From Sphingomonadaceae bacterium (GTDB lineage Bacteria > Pseudomonadota > Alphaproteobacteria > Sphingomonadales > Sphingomonadaceae), in the NCBI GenBank assembly GCA_030147805.1, contig JASBUR010000028.1, forward strand, positions 1-61,039: a DNA stretch of 61,039 bases, given 5' to 3'. The notes under the pieces are model-generated. The model saw only the letters and a list, made by a program, of their open reading frames with translations. It made no database searches and was not told the origin of the DNA. Below are positions 16,642-25,699 of this stretch, piece after piece. The position numbers were made by a program, and so were the translations under genes. Position 1 is the stretch's first letter. Each line of letters begins with the position of its first letter.

Positions 16642-17253
16642 ATGACCGCGCTCGATATCGTCGTGATCCTGATGATCGGCCTCGCCGCGCTGCTCGGCGT
16701 GATGCGCGGCTTCGTCACCGAGATCCTGTCGCTGATCGCCTGGGTAGCGGGCGTCGCGGCGCTGCGGCTGTTCTACGAGCCCGGCGCGGCGCTGGCGACG
16801 AGCGTCACCGGGACCGAGACTGGCGGCGCCATCCTCGCCTTCGTGCTGATCTTCCTCGTCACCTTCATCGCCTTCCGCCTCGTGGCGCGAACGCTCGGCG
16901 AGCGGACGCGCCAGTCGATCGTCGGTCCGATCGACCGTGCGCTCGGACTCGGCTTCGGCGCGATCAAGGGGCTGATCGGCGCCTCGCTGCTGTTCCTGCT
17001 GGTCAACCTGTTCTTCGACGTCGTCTGGGGCCGCGACGAGCCCAAGCCCGACTGGCTGCGCTCGGCGAAGACCTATCCGCTGCTGAAGCTGTCGAGCCAG
17101 GCGATCGTCGACTGGGTCGAGGAGCGCCGCGACGACAGCGGCCCGGCGGGTGCGACCGGCGGCAGCGGCGGCTATGAGGACGCCGCGCGCGAGAAGCTCG
17201 AGGAATTGTTCGAGGACAGCGCCCCGGAAAGCTCGCTTCCCAGCTCGTTCTGA
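16642..17253 (+). CDS. cvpA: CvpA family protein
   Basis: Inner-membrane protein of 203 residues with four membrane helices in the first 130 residues, starting [31 protein letters not shown], here given in parts: the [14 protein letters not shown] stretch and the following W-x-AGVAAL helix are the CvpA core. The C-terminal third is charged and probably cytoplasmic. The family is named for colicin V production in E. coli and appears to affect envelope homeostasis. It follows radA closely; a common sphingomonad arrangement is radA-cvpA. Confidence 0.9.
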   Translation: MTALDIVVILMIGLAALLGVMRGFVTEILSLIAWVAGVAALRLFYEPGAALATSVTGTETGGAILAFVLIFLVTFIAFRLVARTLGERTRQSIVGPIDRALGLGFGAIKGLIGASLLFLLVNLFFDVVWGRDEPKPDWLRSAKTYPLLKLSSQAIVDWVEERRDDSGPAGATGGSGGYEDAAREKLEELFEDSAPESSLPSSF

Positions 17254-17271
17254 CGGACGAGTGGGCCGCCG

Positions 17272-17284
17272 CGCGGGGATGACG
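17272..17284. repeat. half copy of CGTCATCCC-type palindromic repeat
   Basis: CGCGGGGATGACG, identical to the right arm of the repeat at 19437-19510. The matching left arm is absent, so it is a remnant lying between cvpA and cysS. An ATG within it (17279) is in frame with cysS but is not the preferred start. Confidence 0.5.
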
Positions 17285-17314
17285 GTCCGCGCCGAAACCG
17301 CTAATCACCCGCCG

Positions 17315-18649
17315 ATGGACCTGCACCTCTACAACACGCTGACCCGCGCGAAGCAGCGCTTCGAGCCCGCCGACCCGTCGCGCGTGACGATGTATGTGTG
17401 CGGCCCGACGGTCTACAACCGCTCGCATATCGGCAATGCGCGCCCCGCCGTCGTCTTCGACGTGCTCGCCCGGCTGCTACGCCACCGCTACGGCGCCGGA
17501 CAGGTCGTCTATGCGCGCAACATCACCGACATCGAGGACAAGATCATCGCCGCCGCCGCCGCCGAGGGCGTAGCGATCGAGGTCGTCACCCAGCGCTTCG
17601 AGCAGCATTATCTCGACGACATGGGCGCGCTCGGCGTCATCGCGCCCGACGTCGCGCCGCACGCTACCGCGCATGTCGCGCAGATGGTGGCGATGATCGA
17701 GCGGCTGATCGCCGCCGGCCACGCCTACGCCGCCGAAGGCCATGTGCTGTTCGACGTGCCGAGCTGGCCCGACTATGGCCGGCTGTCGAGGCGGCCGATG
17801 GACGAGATGATCGCCGGCGCGCGCGTCGAGGTCGCGCCCTACAAACGCTCGCCCGCCGATTTCGTGCTGTGGAAGCCGAGCGACGAAACGCAGCCCGGCT
17901 GGGAGTCGCCCTGGGGCCGCGGCCGCCCCGGCTGGCACATCGAATGCTCGGCGATGATCGAGGCGCATCTCGGCGAGACCATCGACATCCACGCCGGCGG
18001 CATCGACCTGCAGTTCCCGCACCACGAGAATGAAGTGGCGCAGTCGGCCTGCGCCCACGGCGGCGCGCCGCTGGCGCGCGTCTGGATGCACAACGGCTTC
18101 CTGTCGATGAACAGCGACAAGATGTCGAAGTCGCTCGGCAACGTCGTGCTGGTCAACGAACTGCTCGCCGAAGGACACAAGGGCGAGGTGCTCCGGCTGG
18201 CGCTGCTGTCGGCGCACTACCGCCAGCCGCTCGATTGGACGCCGTCGCTGATCGAGCAGTCGAAGGCGACGCTCGATCGCTGGTACGACCTGTTGCGCGG
18301 CACCGAGCCGGCCGGCGGGGCGCTCGATTCGGCCGTGATCGAAGCGCTCGCCGACGACCTCAACACGCCCCGGGCGCTCGCCGGTCTGTCGGCGCTCCAC
18401 GGCGCCAAGGATGCCGCCGGGCTGCGCGCTTCGGCGGCGCTGCTCGGGCTGCTGCAGGACGACCCCGAGGCGTGGTTCACCGCGGGCGGCGGCATCGACG
18501 CGGCCTGGGTCGACGCGCAGATCGCGGCGCGGCGCGAGGCGCGCGCGGCGCGCGACTTCGCCGCCGCCGACCGCATCCGCCAGACGCTCGCCGACGCCGG
18601 TGTCATTCTCGAAGACGGACCCGGAGGCACGACATGGAAGCGCGTCTGA
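17315..18649 (+). CDS. cysS: cysteine--tRNA ligase
   Basis: Class I aminoacyl-tRNA synthetase of 444 residues. The zinc and active-site Cys is C29 in MYVCGPTVY, the HIGH motif is HIGN at 38-41, further zinc ligands lie in WHIECSAM and in FPHHENE, and KMSKS is at 269-273. The ATG at 17315 gives the typical [11 protein letters not shown] opening; ATG 17279 would add 12 residues that are partly repeat sequence. The stop overlaps the next gene by 16 bases, so the downstream lipoprotein is probably co-translated. Confidence 0.96.
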   Translation: MDLHLYNTLTRAKQRFEPADPSRVTMYVCGPTVYNRSHIGNARPAVVFDVLARLLRHRYGAGQVVYARNITDIEDKIIAAAAAEGVAIEVVTQRFEQHYLDDMGALGVIAPDVAPHATAHVAQMVAMIERLIAAGHAYAAEGHVLFDVPSWPDYGRLSRRPMDEMIAGARVEVAPYKRSPADFVLWKPSDETQPGWESPWGRGRPGWHIECSAMIEAHLGETIDIHAGGIDLQFPHHENEVAQSACAHGGAPLARVWMHNGFLSMNSDKMSKSLGNVVLVNELLAEGHKGEVLRLALLSAHYRQPLDWTPSLIEQSKATLDRWYDLLRGTEPAGGALDSAVIEALADDLNTPRALAGLSALHGAKDAAGLRASAALLGLLQDDPEAWFTAGGGIDAAWVDAQIAARREARAARDFAAADRIRQTLADAGVILEDGPGGTTWKRV

Positions 18650-19419
18650 AGCTCGTCGTCATCGCCGCCGCGCTCGGCCTCGCCGGCTGCGACTCGCAGG
18701 CGCCCACGGCCGCGCCGCCCGAGGCGAACCGCGACGCGACCGTCACCCCGAGCCGCGCCGTCGTTCCGGCCAGCGACCTGCTGATCCGCGACAGCAGCGA
18801 CGATCTCGAATTCGGCTGGCGGATGGTCCCCGACGTCGCCGCCTGGCCGGCGCTGCTCGCCGAGCTGCGCGGCGACGCCCAGTCGCAGCTCGCCGAGGCG
18901 AGGAAGTCGGCCGCCGACGACCGGGCGGCGCGTGGCGACGACGCCCCGTTCTTCGGCCATTATTTCCAGCAGAACTGGCGCGTCGAGGCCGATACACCGC
19001 GGCTGCTCAGCCTTCTCGCCGAGACCGACACCTTCACCGGCGGGGCGCACGGCATGCATTTCAGCCGCGGGCTGATCTGGGACAAGGTGGCGCGCCGGCG
19101 GCTCGCGCTGCCCGACCTGTTCACCGATTGGGCTGCGGCGCGCAAGCTGATCGAGCCGGCCTACTGCCGCGAGCTCGATCGCGAGCGCGCCGAGCGCCGC
19201 GGCGGCCCGCCGACCGGGGGAATGTTCGACGACTGCCCGCCGCTCCTCGAACAGACGGTAACGCTCGCCGGCTGGGGCGAGAATGCCGCGGGCGGCATCA
19301 AGGTCTATCTCGACCCCTACACCGCCGGCCCCTATGCCGAGGGCAGCTACGAGCTCTGGGTCTTCCCCGAGCCGAGCCTCACCCCGCTGCTCAAGCCGGC
19401 GTATCGGCCGAAAGACTAG
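18634..19419 (+). CDS. lipoprotein with DUF4163/DUF3298 (RsiV-like) domains
   Basis: Predicted lipoprotein of 261 residues: signal [19 protein letters not shown] with lipobox LAGC. The middle carries the DUF4163 region around [19 protein letters not shown], where TGGAHG is the usual signature, and the C-terminus the DUF3298 region around [17 protein letters not shown], where the DPY-x-GPYAEG pattern is typical. These domains also form the lysozyme-sensing part of Bacillus RsiV, but here there is no anti-sigma domain, so ligand and role are unknown. Its start lies within the cysS 3' end, indicating coupling. Confidence 0.85.
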   Translation: MEARLKLVVIAAALGLAGCDSQAPTAAPPEANRDATVTPSRAVVPASDLLIRDSSDDLEFGWRMVPDVAAWPALLAELRGDAQSQLAEARKSAADDRAARGDDAPFFGHYFQQNWRVEADTPRLLSLLAETDTFTGGAHGMHFSRGLIWDKVARRRLALPDLFTDWAAARKLIEPAYCRELDRERAERRGGPPTGGMFDDCPPLLEQTVTLAGWGENAAGGIKVYLDPYTAGPYAEGSYELWVFPEPSLTPLLKPAYRPKD

Positions 19420-19436
19420 GCACGCCGCTCCTTTAT

Positions 19437-19510
19437 CGTCATGCCCGCGAAGGGGGGCCACTTCCCTCGGGCATCAGCGAGAATGGGTCGCCGCCGTCGC
19501 GGGGATGACG
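19437..19510. repeat. palindromic repeat, CGTCATGCCC...GGGGATGACG
   Basis: Left arm CGTCATGCCCGCGA (19437-19450) and right arm TCGCGGGGATGACG (19497-19510) pair at 13 of 14 positions. The same family is seen at 36431-36509 (perfect arms) and as a half copy at 17272-17284. It lies 63 bases before a degenerate GIY-YIG gene. Confidence 0.75.
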
Positions 19511-19573
19511 ACGGGGGGAAGCCGCCGATGCGAGCGGCTTCGTTTGCTCCCCCATGTCGTGTAGGGAATTGCG

Positions 19574-19879
19574 ATGCGCTACGGCGGCCATGTCCACACC
19601 TTCGCGACCGGTCGGGCCGGCACGCTCCGCAGTGGCGTGACGAGCGACCGCGAACGCCGAGTGCAGGAGCATCGCGAAGATCGCGTACCGGGCTTCACCA
19701 AGCGCCATGGCGTCAGCCGCCTCGTCCGGTTCGAAACCTACGACCGTATCGAAGACGCGATCGGGCGCGAGAAGCGGCTGGCGAAATGGAACCGCGACTG
19801 GAAGCTGAACTTGATTGAGCCATCCGATCCGGACTGGCCGGCTCTCGCGCTCGACTTCGCTGATGCGATGAGCGCCTGA
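19574..19879 (+). CDS. degenerate GIY-YIG nuclease family protein
   Basis: A 101-residue protein whose C-terminal two thirds match small GIY-YIG endonucleases: GVTSDRERRVQEHRE, then GFTKRHGVSRLV, the Glu-bearing EDAIGREKRLAKWNRDWK, and LIEPSDPDW. The two motifs that name the family are damaged: GYVYI reads GHVHT and LYxG reads LRSG, so the catalytic tyrosines are His or Arg. It is therefore probably inactive as a nuclease. A good Shine-Dalgarno (AGGGA, 6 bases before ATG) is still present. It lies between the DUF3298 lipoprotein and the Fe-S scaffold gene and beside a palindromic repeat. Confidence 0.75.
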   Translation: MRYGGHVHTFATGRAGTLRSGVTSDRERRVQEHREDRVPGFTKRHGVSRLVRFETYDRIEDAIGREKRLAKWNRDWKLNLIEPSDPDWPALALDFADAMSA

Positions 19880-19882
19880 CCG

Positions 19883-20311
19883 GTGGCCGACACGCTCTAC
19901 AACACGCACATCCTGCGCCTCGCGGCCTCGATCCCGCATCAGATGCGGCTCGACCACCCGCAGGCCAGCGTCCAGCGCGTCAGCCCGATCTGCGGCAGCC
20001 GCGTGACCGTCGATGTCGACCTCGACGCCGCGGGCCGCATCGCGCGCTTCGGGCAGGAGGTGCGCGCCTGTGCGCTGGGACAGGCCTCGGCGGCGATCCT
20101 CGGCGCCGCGGTGTTGGGGAAGACGCCGCTCGAGCTCGCGCGCGCCCGCGACGCGCTGGCCGGCTTCCTCAAGGGCGACGCCGAGACGCCCGGCGACTGG
20201 CCGGGCATCGAGGCGTTGGCACCCGCGCGCGCGCACAAGGGCCGCCATGGCTCGATCCTGCTCGCCTTCCAGACCGCGGCCGATGCCGCCGCCGCGGCGG
20301 CGATGCGCTGA
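19883..20311 (+). CDS. iron-sulfur cluster assembly scaffold protein (IscU/NifU-N type)
   Basis: Cytoplasmic protein of 142 residues related to the IscU/NifU scaffold fold. It starts GTG (MADTLYNTHILRLAASIPH), with cysteines in PICGSRVTVDVD and in VRACALGQASAAIL, matching the first two conserved scaffold positions; the third region is only weakly conserved. Alphaproteobacteria often carry such a short IscU-like protein away from the suf operon. Its TGA overlaps the ATG of the antiporter gene (TGATG), implying coupled translation. Confidence 0.8.
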   Translation: MADTLYNTHILRLAASIPHQMRLDHPQASVQRVSPICGSRVTVDVDLDAAGRIARFGQEVRACALGQASAAILGAAVLGKTPLELARARDALAGFLKGDAETPGDWPGIEALAPARAHKGRHGSILLAFQTAADAAAAAAMR

Positions 20312-22122
20312 TGGCGAGCGGCCACGAACCGGCACTGCTGCGCGACGCCGTCGTCTATCTCGCCGCCGCCGTCGTCGCGGTGCCGCTGTTCTATCGCCTG
20401 AAGCTTGGCGCCGTGCTCGGCTATCTCGCTGCCGGCGTGCTCATCGGGCCGCATCTGCTGGGCCTCGTCGACAATCCGCAGACGACGCTGGCCTTCGCCG
20501 AATTCGGCATCGTGCTGCTGATGTTCGTCATCGGACTCGAACTGCGTCCGGCGCGGCTCTGGCAGCTGCGCGGCGACATCTTCGGGCTGGGGCTGCTGCA
20601 GGTCGTGCTGTGCGGCGCGGCGCTGACCGGCGTCGTGCTCGCCGCGACCAGCCTCACCTGGCAGGCGGCGCTCGTCGTCGGCCTGCCGCTGGCGCTGTCC
20701 TCGACCGCGCTGGTGATCCAGCTGCTCGAGGAGCGCGAAGAACTCAACACGCCGATGGGCGAGCGCAGCTTTTCGGTGCTGTTGTTCCAGGATCTGGCGA
20801 TCGTGCCGCTGCTGACGATCGTCGCCGCGCTGAGCCGCGCGCCCGACCCCGACGCCGCCCCCGGCTGGCTGCAGGCGCTCTACACCGTGGGCGCGATCGG
20901 CGGACTGGCGCTCGCCGGCCGCTATCTGATGAACCCGCTGTTCCGCATCATCGGCGAACTGGGCGCACGCGAGGCGTTCGTCGTCGCGGCGCTGTTCGCG
21001 GTGCTCGGCAGCGCCTTCGTCATGGCCAGCCTCGGCCTGTCGATGGCGCTCGGCGCCTTCGTCGCCGGCGTCATGCTCGCCGATTCCAACTATCGCCACG
21101 AGCTCGAGGCCGACATCGAGCCGTTCCGCGGGCTGTTGCTCGGGCTGTTCTTCATTTCGGTCGGCATGACGCTCGATCTCGGCATCGTCGCCGAGCGCGC
21201 CGGGCTGATCCTCGGGCTCGCGGTCGCGGTGATGGCGGTCAAGACGGCGATCATCGCGATCCTCGCGCGGCTGTTCGGCTCACCGCTCAGGAGCGCGCTG
21301 CCGATGGGATTGCTGCTCAGCCAGGGCGGCGAGTTCGGCTTCGTGCTGTTCGGCGCCGCCGAGCGCGGGCTGCTGCTGTCGCCCGCCGCCGCCAGCCTGT
21401 TCGCCGCCGTCGTCACCGTGTCGATGGCGCTGACGCCGATCATCATCCGGCTCGCCAGCGTGCTGGCGGTCAGCGACGCCCCCGTCGACCTCGACGGCCC
21501 GCGCGCGCCTGACGCCGAGCGCAGCGCAATCATCGTCGGCTACGGCCGTTTCGGCCAGGCGGTCGGCCAGATGCTGCTCGGCCGCGGCATCGAGATCATG
21601 CTGATCGACCTGAAGCCGGCGCAGATCGAGCTGACCGGACGCTTCGGCATCAAGGTCTATTATGGCGATGGTCGACGCGTTGACGTGCTGCGCGCCGCCG
21701 GCGCGGCGCAGGCCGATCTCATCGTCTTTGCCGCCGACGGCACCTGGCTGGGGCGCGACACGCTCGACCAGGTGCGCGCCGCCTTCCCGCAGGCCGAAAT
21801 CCTGTGCCGCGCCTTCGACCGCCGCCACTGGCTCCAGCTGCGGCAGGCCGACGTCGACGTCGTGGTGCGCGAGCTGTTCGAATCGGCGGTGCTGATGGGC
21901 CGCAAGGCGCTGAAGGCGATCGGCACCGATGGCCCGACGATCGATGCGATCGAGGAGGAATATCGTCGCGTCGACGCCGAGCGGCTGGCGGCGCAGCTCG
22001 CCGCCGGCGACCTGATGGCGGGGCGCGACCTCCTCTACCGGCCGCAACCGCCGCTGTTCACCGACGCCGTCGGCGAGATTCCGTTCGCCGGCGAGCCCGA
22101 CGAGATCGCCACGAAGGCATAG
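20311..22122 (+). CDS. CPA2-family cation:proton antiporter with TrkA-N domain (KefB-like)
   Basis: Inner-membrane protein of 603 residues. The first 390 residues form about 12 helices of the Na+/H+ exchanger fold (LGYLAAGVLIGPHLLG and LGAFVAGVMLADS are typical CPA2 motifs). A cytoplasmic TrkA-N/RCK domain follows, with the nucleotide-binding GYGRFG near 410-415 and the acidic DLKP end of the second strand. KefB/KefC proteins export potassium under glutathione control. The glutathione-adduct specificity cannot be shown from sequence alone, so KefB is given as likeness only. Confidence 0.9.
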   Translation: MASGHEPALLRDAVVYLAAAVVAVPLFYRLKLGAVLGYLAAGVLIGPHLLGLVDNPQTTLAFAEFGIVLLMFVIGLELRPARLWQLRGDIFGLGLLQVVLCGAALTGVVLAATSLTWQAALVVGLPLALSSTALVIQLLEEREELNTPMGERSFSVLLFQDLAIVPLLTIVAALSRAPDPDAAPGWLQALYTVGAIGGLALAGRYLMNPLFRIIGELGAREAFVVAALFAVLGSAFVMASLGLSMALGAFVAGVMLADSNYRHELEADIEPFRGLLLGLFFISVGMTLDLGIVAERAGLILGLAVAVMAVKTAIIAILARLFGSPLRSALPMGLLLSQGGEFGFVLFGAAERGLLLSPAAASLFAAVVTVSMALTPIIIRLASVLAVSDAPVDLDGPRAPDAERSAIIVGYGRFGQAVGQMLLGRGIEIMLIDLKPAQIELTGRFGIKVYYGDGRRVDVLRAAGAAQADLIVFAADGTWLGRDTLDQVRAAFPQAEILCRAFDRRHWLQLRQADVDVVVRELFESAVLMGRKALKAIGTDGPTIDAIEEEYRRVDAERLAAQLAAGDLMAGRDLLYRPQPPLFTDAVGEIPFAGEPDEIATKA

Positions 22123-22179
22123 CGCCGGCGCGGCAGACGCGGTAACCGGGCGGGCATAGCAGCAAACCGAAAGCCCGAA

Positions 22180-22458
22180 ATGAGCGAAACGCCCCCCGAC
22201 CGCCTGTCGACCGATCCCAAGAGCCCGCATTGCGCGCCCGAGCTGCTCGAACGCGGGGTCGGCATCCTTTTCAATGGGACCGAGAAGACCAACGTCGAAG
22301 AATATTGCGTCAGCGAAGGCTGGATCCGCGTCGCCGCCGGCACCAGCCGCGACCGGTTCGGCAATCCGATGACCTTGAAGCTCAAGGGCAAGGTCGAGCC
22401 CTATTTCAAGGATGGCGGCGACGCGGCACCTGCAGCGGAAGCCGACGAAAAGGCCTGA
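22180..22458 (+). CDS. DUF3297 family protein
   Basis: Small soluble protein of 92 residues, MSETPPDRLSTDPKSPHC at the start, then GVGILFNGTEKTNVEEY and GWIRVAAGTSRDRFGNPMTL, which is the whole DUF3297 signature. The family is widespread in Proteobacteria with no known function. The acidic Ala-rich tail is variable. It lies 57 bases after the antiporter stop on the same strand and may share its transcript. Confidence 0.88.
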   Translation: MSETPPDRLSTDPKSPHCAPELLERGVGILFNGTEKTNVEEYCVSEGWIRVAAGTSRDRFGNPMTLKLKGKVEPYFKDGGDAAPAAEADEKA

Positions 22459-22490
22459 AATTCGATAGTTGGCATGGCCGGACGCGAGCT

Positions 22491-22506
22491 GTTCATGTAG
22501 ATGAAC
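22491..22506. promoter_or_regulatory. inverted repeat upstream of FixJ-type regulator
   Basis: GTTCAT-GTAG-ATGAAC, a perfect 6-bp dyad with a 4-base spacer, 39 bases before the ATG of the response regulator. Size and place fit a regulator-binding site, possibly autoregulatory; no experimental support is available here. Confidence 0.4.
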
Positions 22507-22545
22507 TGAGCCTTTACCGATCTCGCCTGCCGGACGGACCGCCTG

Positions 22546-23175
22546 ATGCTATCGCCCGCCCCTTGCCCGGTCTACGTCGTCGACGACGACGCCGCCGTAC
22601 GCGAGGCCACCCAGACGCTACTCGAGGCAGCCGGCTACGCCACGCGGGCCTTTGTCTCGGGCGACGACTTCCTCGACCGCGCCGACCTGTACGATCGCGG
22701 CGTAGCACTGCTCGACATCTGCATGCCGGGGTCCAGCGGCCTCGAGGTGCAGGAGGCGATCGCCCGACGCGGTTCGAAGCTGGCGGTGATCATCGTCACC
22801 GGCCACGGCGAGGTCGCGACCGCGGTTCAGGCGATGAAGGCCGGCGCCTCCGACTTTCTCGAGAAGCCCTATCAGCCGGCGGCGCTGATCGACGCGGTCA
22901 AGCGCGCCTTGCGCCGATCGGTCGAGATCGAGCCGCATCCGCAGGCGGCACGCGACCTCATCGCCCGACTGACGCCGCGCGAGGGTGAGGTGCTGATGGG
23001 GCTGATGGCGGGCGGCTCGAACAAGAGCATCGCCCGCGATCTCAACGTCAGTCCGCGAACCGTCGAGATGCACCGCGCCAACATGATGGAGCGCCTCGGC
23101 GCGCGATCGCTCCCCGAGGCGCTGCGCCTTGCGCACGACGCCGGACTGAAGCCGGGTCCCGAAGCGCTCGTCTAG
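22546..23175 (+). CDS. FixJ-type response regulator (receiver plus LuxR HTH)
   Basis: Two-component regulator of 209 residues. The receiver domain has the acidic pair in VVDDDAAVRE, the phospho-acceptor D57 in LLDICMPG, Thr in IVTGHG and Lys in FLEKPYQP. The C-terminal LuxR helix-turn-helix is LTPREGEVLMGLMAGGSNK onward, with RTVEMHRANMMERL as recognition region. No histidine kinase is adjacent, so it is an orphan. Its 3' end overlaps by 4 bases the 3' end of the convergent pseudokinase gene. Confidence 0.93.
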   Translation: MLSPAPCPVYVVDDDAAVREATQTLLEAAGYATRAFVSGDDFLDRADLYDRGVALLDICMPGSSGLEVQEAIARRGSKLAVIIVTGHGEVATAVQAMKAGASDFLEKPYQPAALIDAVKRALRRSVEIEPHPQAARDLIARLTPREGEVLMGLMAGGSNKSIARDLNVSPRTVEMHRANMMERLGARSLPEALRLAHDAGLKPGPEALV

Positions 23176-24443
23176 AGCGAACGCCGCAGCATCTCGATGC
23201 GGTCGCGCAGCCGCGTGCTGTCTTCGGCAAGCGCCTCGTATCGGCGGTTGGCGACGGCAAAGCTCTCCGCCTCGGCAATCCGGTTGCGATCGCCGCGCAG
23301 GGCGATCAGCGCCGTCCGGATGCCGCGGCTCTCGCGATAGATCGCTTGCTTGTCCGCATGCGCGATGCGGGCGCTGCGATAGGCGCGCGGGATGCGTCGG
23401 TTGAGCCGATCATAATCGCGATAGAGGTCGCGCAGCCGCTCGTCGGCGCGGCGCAACAGCGCGATCGGCGGGTCGATCGGCACGGCGGGCGCCGGCGCGA
23501 TGGCCGCCGGGCGCGCATCTGGCGTCGGCACCGGCTGGGCCGCAGGCGGGGCGCCGGCGCCCGGGGCGGCGGGGCGGGCGGCCGCGACCGGGCGCGGCGC
23601 CGGTTCGTCCGCCGGCGGGGACGCACCGGGCGGCACCGGGATGACCGGCGGCGCTACGGCGACGGGCGCGGCGGGGGTGAGCGTGGGAGCGGGGGTGGGA
23701 GCGGGGGTGACCACGGGCGCGGGTGCGGCGGTGCGGACCGGCGCCGACCGCTCGACCCGCGGCGGCGGCAGCCGGGGTTCGACTGACGGCGCCAGATAGA
23801 TTCCCCCTGCTACTGCCGCGACGACCCCGGCCGCGGCTGCCAGCGGCCAGCGTTTCGCCTTGGCACGCGCCGACGGGCGGGCGGACGCCTCCGGTCGCTC
23901 GGGCCCCGGCGATGCCGCCGCGCCGGGAGCGTCCGCCAGCCGCGCCAGCCAGCTGTCGACGTCGCGCGGCCGCCGCTGCGGCGCGATTTCGAGCGCCGCA
24001 TCGATCGCGCGCAGGAAGTCGATCCCGAACCCCGCAGGGGCCATCGCCGCCAGCGTGACGTCGCCTCGCCGGTTCAGCACGGGCGCCGGCGGCGCGCCGG
24101 CGATCGCCCGCCACAGGATGGCGGCAAGCGCATAGACGTCGGTCCAGGGCCCCTGCGGATGGACGGGGGCATAGCGTTCGATCGGCGCATAGGCGCTGGT
24201 CTGCATCGCGTCGGGCGTCGTATCGCGGCCCCAGCCGTCGAGCGTGATCGCCCCGGCCGCATCAAAGCGGATGTCCGATGGCGCGATTGCGCCGTGGAAG
24301 CGACCTTGGGAATGCGCGTCGCGCAGCTCGTCGGCAAGCGCCCGGACCAGTGCCAACAGCTGCGGCTGGGTGAACCGCGCGCTGCGGTCGAGCCGCTCCT
24401 GGAAATTCGCATCGCCCGAGGACGCCGCCACCACGCTCGCCAC
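23172..24443 (-). CDS. membrane pseudokinase with kinase C-lobe only
   Basis: Protein of 423 residues in three parts. Residues 20-180 resemble the C-lobe of Ser/Thr kinases: FHGAIAPSDIRFD replaces the HRD-x-KPxN loop (no catalytic Asp), LDGWG replaces DFG, then AYAPIERYAP (the APE region) and GPWTDVYALAAILWRAIAG, the strongest kinase match. There is no ATP-binding N-lobe. One membrane helix (about 198-218) is followed by a long Pro/Ala-rich linker and a charged C-terminal helix likely to form a coiled coil. I prefer GTG 24443 because GAGGAGG lies 5 bases upstream; an ATG at 24542 is in frame but only 5 bases from the divergent gene. Likely a binding or signalling scaffold rather than an enzyme. 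Confidence 0.75.
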   Translation of the reverse strand: MASVVAASSGDANFQERLDRSARFTQPQLLALVRALADELRDAHSQGRFHGAIAPSDIRFDAAGAITLDGWGRDTTPDAMQTSAYAPIERYAPVHPQGPWTDVYALAAILWRAIAGAPPAPVLNRRGDVTLAAMAPAGFGIDFLRAIDAALEIAPQRRPRDVDSWLARLADAPGAAASPGPERPEASARPSARAKAKRWPLAAAAGVVAAVAGGIYLAPSVEPRLPPPRVERSAPVRTAAPAPVVTPAPTPAPTLTPAAPVAVAPPVIPVPPGASPPADEPAPRPVAAARPAAPGAGAPPAAQPVPTPDARPAAIAPAPAVPIDPPIALLRRADERLRDLYRDYDRLNRRIPRAYRSARIAHADKQAIYRESRGIRTALIALRGDRNRIAEAESFAVANRRYEALAEDSTRLRDRIEMLRRSL

Positions 24444-24547
24444 CGAACCCTCCTCGCCACGCTCCTCGGGTCCAAACGCGCGGTGCCCCGATTTGGTCGC
24501 GCATCGCGCTTTCCGCCGTCGGGCCGCATCGGCTATAGCCATCGGCC

Positions 24548-25699
24548 ATGACGCAGCAATTCGACCTCACCGACGACCAGCGCGCGATCCAGGAGATGGC
24601 GCAACGCTTCACCGCCGACGCGATCACGCCGTTCGCCGCCGAATGGGACGAGAAGCACATCTTCCCGCGCGATACGATCAAGTCGGCGGCCGAGCTGGGC
24701 TTCGGCGCAATCTACGTGTCGGAGGAATCGGGCGGCATCGGCCTGGGGCGGCTCGAATCGGCGCTGATCATGGAGGCGATGGCCTATGGTTGCCCGTCGA
24801 CCAGCGCCTTCATCTCGATCCACAACATGGCGAGCTGGATGATCGACTGCTTCGGCGGGCCCGAGGTGAAGGCGAAATATCTGCCGAGCCTTGTGACGAT
24901 GGACAAGATCGCCAGCTACTGCCTCCCCGAGCCGGGTTCGGGCTCCGACGCGGCCGCCTTGAAGACGCGCGCGGTGCGCGACGGCGACCATTATGTGTTG
25001 TCGGGATCGAAGGCGTTCATCTCGGGCGGCGGCGCCAACGAAATCTATGTCACCATGGTGCGCACCGGCGAGCCGGGCCCCAAGGGCATTTCCTGCCTCG
25101 TCATCGAAAAGGACATGCCCGGCGTCAGCTTCGGCGCCAACGAGCGCAAGATGGGCTGGAAGAGCCAGCCGACCAGCACGGTCAACTTCGACGAGGCGCG
25201 CGTGCCGGTCGAGAATCTCGTCGGCGCCGAGGGCGACGGGTTCAAGATCGCGATGGCCGGGCTCGACGGCGGCCGGCTCAACATCGGCGCCTGCTCATTG
25301 GGCGGCGCGCAGCGTGCCATCGACGAGACGCTCGCCTACACGCGCCAACGCAGCCAGTTCGGCAAGGCGATCGCCGACTTCCAGAACACCCAGTTTCGCC
25401 TCGCCGACATGGCGACCGAGCTGGAGGCGGCGCGCATCCTGCTTTACGCCGCCGCCGCCAAGGTGAGTGCGGGCGCCCCCGACAAGACCAAGTTCGCGGC
25501 GATGGCCAAGCGGCTCGCCACCGACACCGGCATGGCGGTGGTCGACCGCGCGCTGCAGCTGCACGGCGGCTACGGCTATCTCCAGGATTATCCGATCGAG
25601 AAGCTGTTCCGCGACCTGCGCGTCCACCAGATCCTCGAGGGCACCAACGAGATCATGCGCGTGATCATCGCGCGTGAGCTGATGCGGGCCGCCAACTGA
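24548..25699 (+). CDS. acyl-CoA dehydrogenase (isobutyryl-CoA dehydrogenase-like)
   Basis: FAD enzyme of 383 residues introducing a double bond into acyl-CoA thioesters. The acyl-CoA dehydrogenase domains run in order: N-terminal helical (FDLTDDQRAIQEMAQRF), middle beta (YCLPEPGSGSDAAAL) and C-terminal helical domain. The C-terminal ILEGTNEIMR carries Glu364, the position of the catalytic base in isobutyryl- and short-chain enzymes. Sequence around NMASWMIDCFG resembles isobutyryl-CoA dehydrogenase of valine breakdown; valine-pathway partners are not in the window, so that specificity is tentative. Confidence 0.9.
   Translation: MTQQFDLTDDQRAIQEMAQRFTADAITPFAAEWDEKHIFPRDTIKSAAELGFGAIYVSEESGGIGLGRLESALIMEAMAYGCPSTSAFISIHNMASWMIDCFGGPEVKAKYLPSLVTMDKIASYCLPEPGSGSDAAALKTRAVRDGDHYVLSGSKAFISGGGANEIYVTMVRTGEPGPKGISCLVIEKDMPGVSFGANERKMGWKSQPTSTVNFDEARVPVENLVGAEGDGFKIAMAGLDGGRLNIGACSLGGAQRAIDETLAYTRQRSQFGKAIADFQNTQFRLADMATELEAARILLYAAAAKVSAGAPDKTKFAAMAKRLATDTGMAVVDRALQLHGGYGYLQDYPIEKLFRDLRVHQILEGTNEIMRVIIARELMRAAN

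Noticed and set aside
17150..17314. Upstream extension of cysS
   Set aside because: Those codons overlap the end of cvpA in another frame and precede the standard LYNTLTR start.
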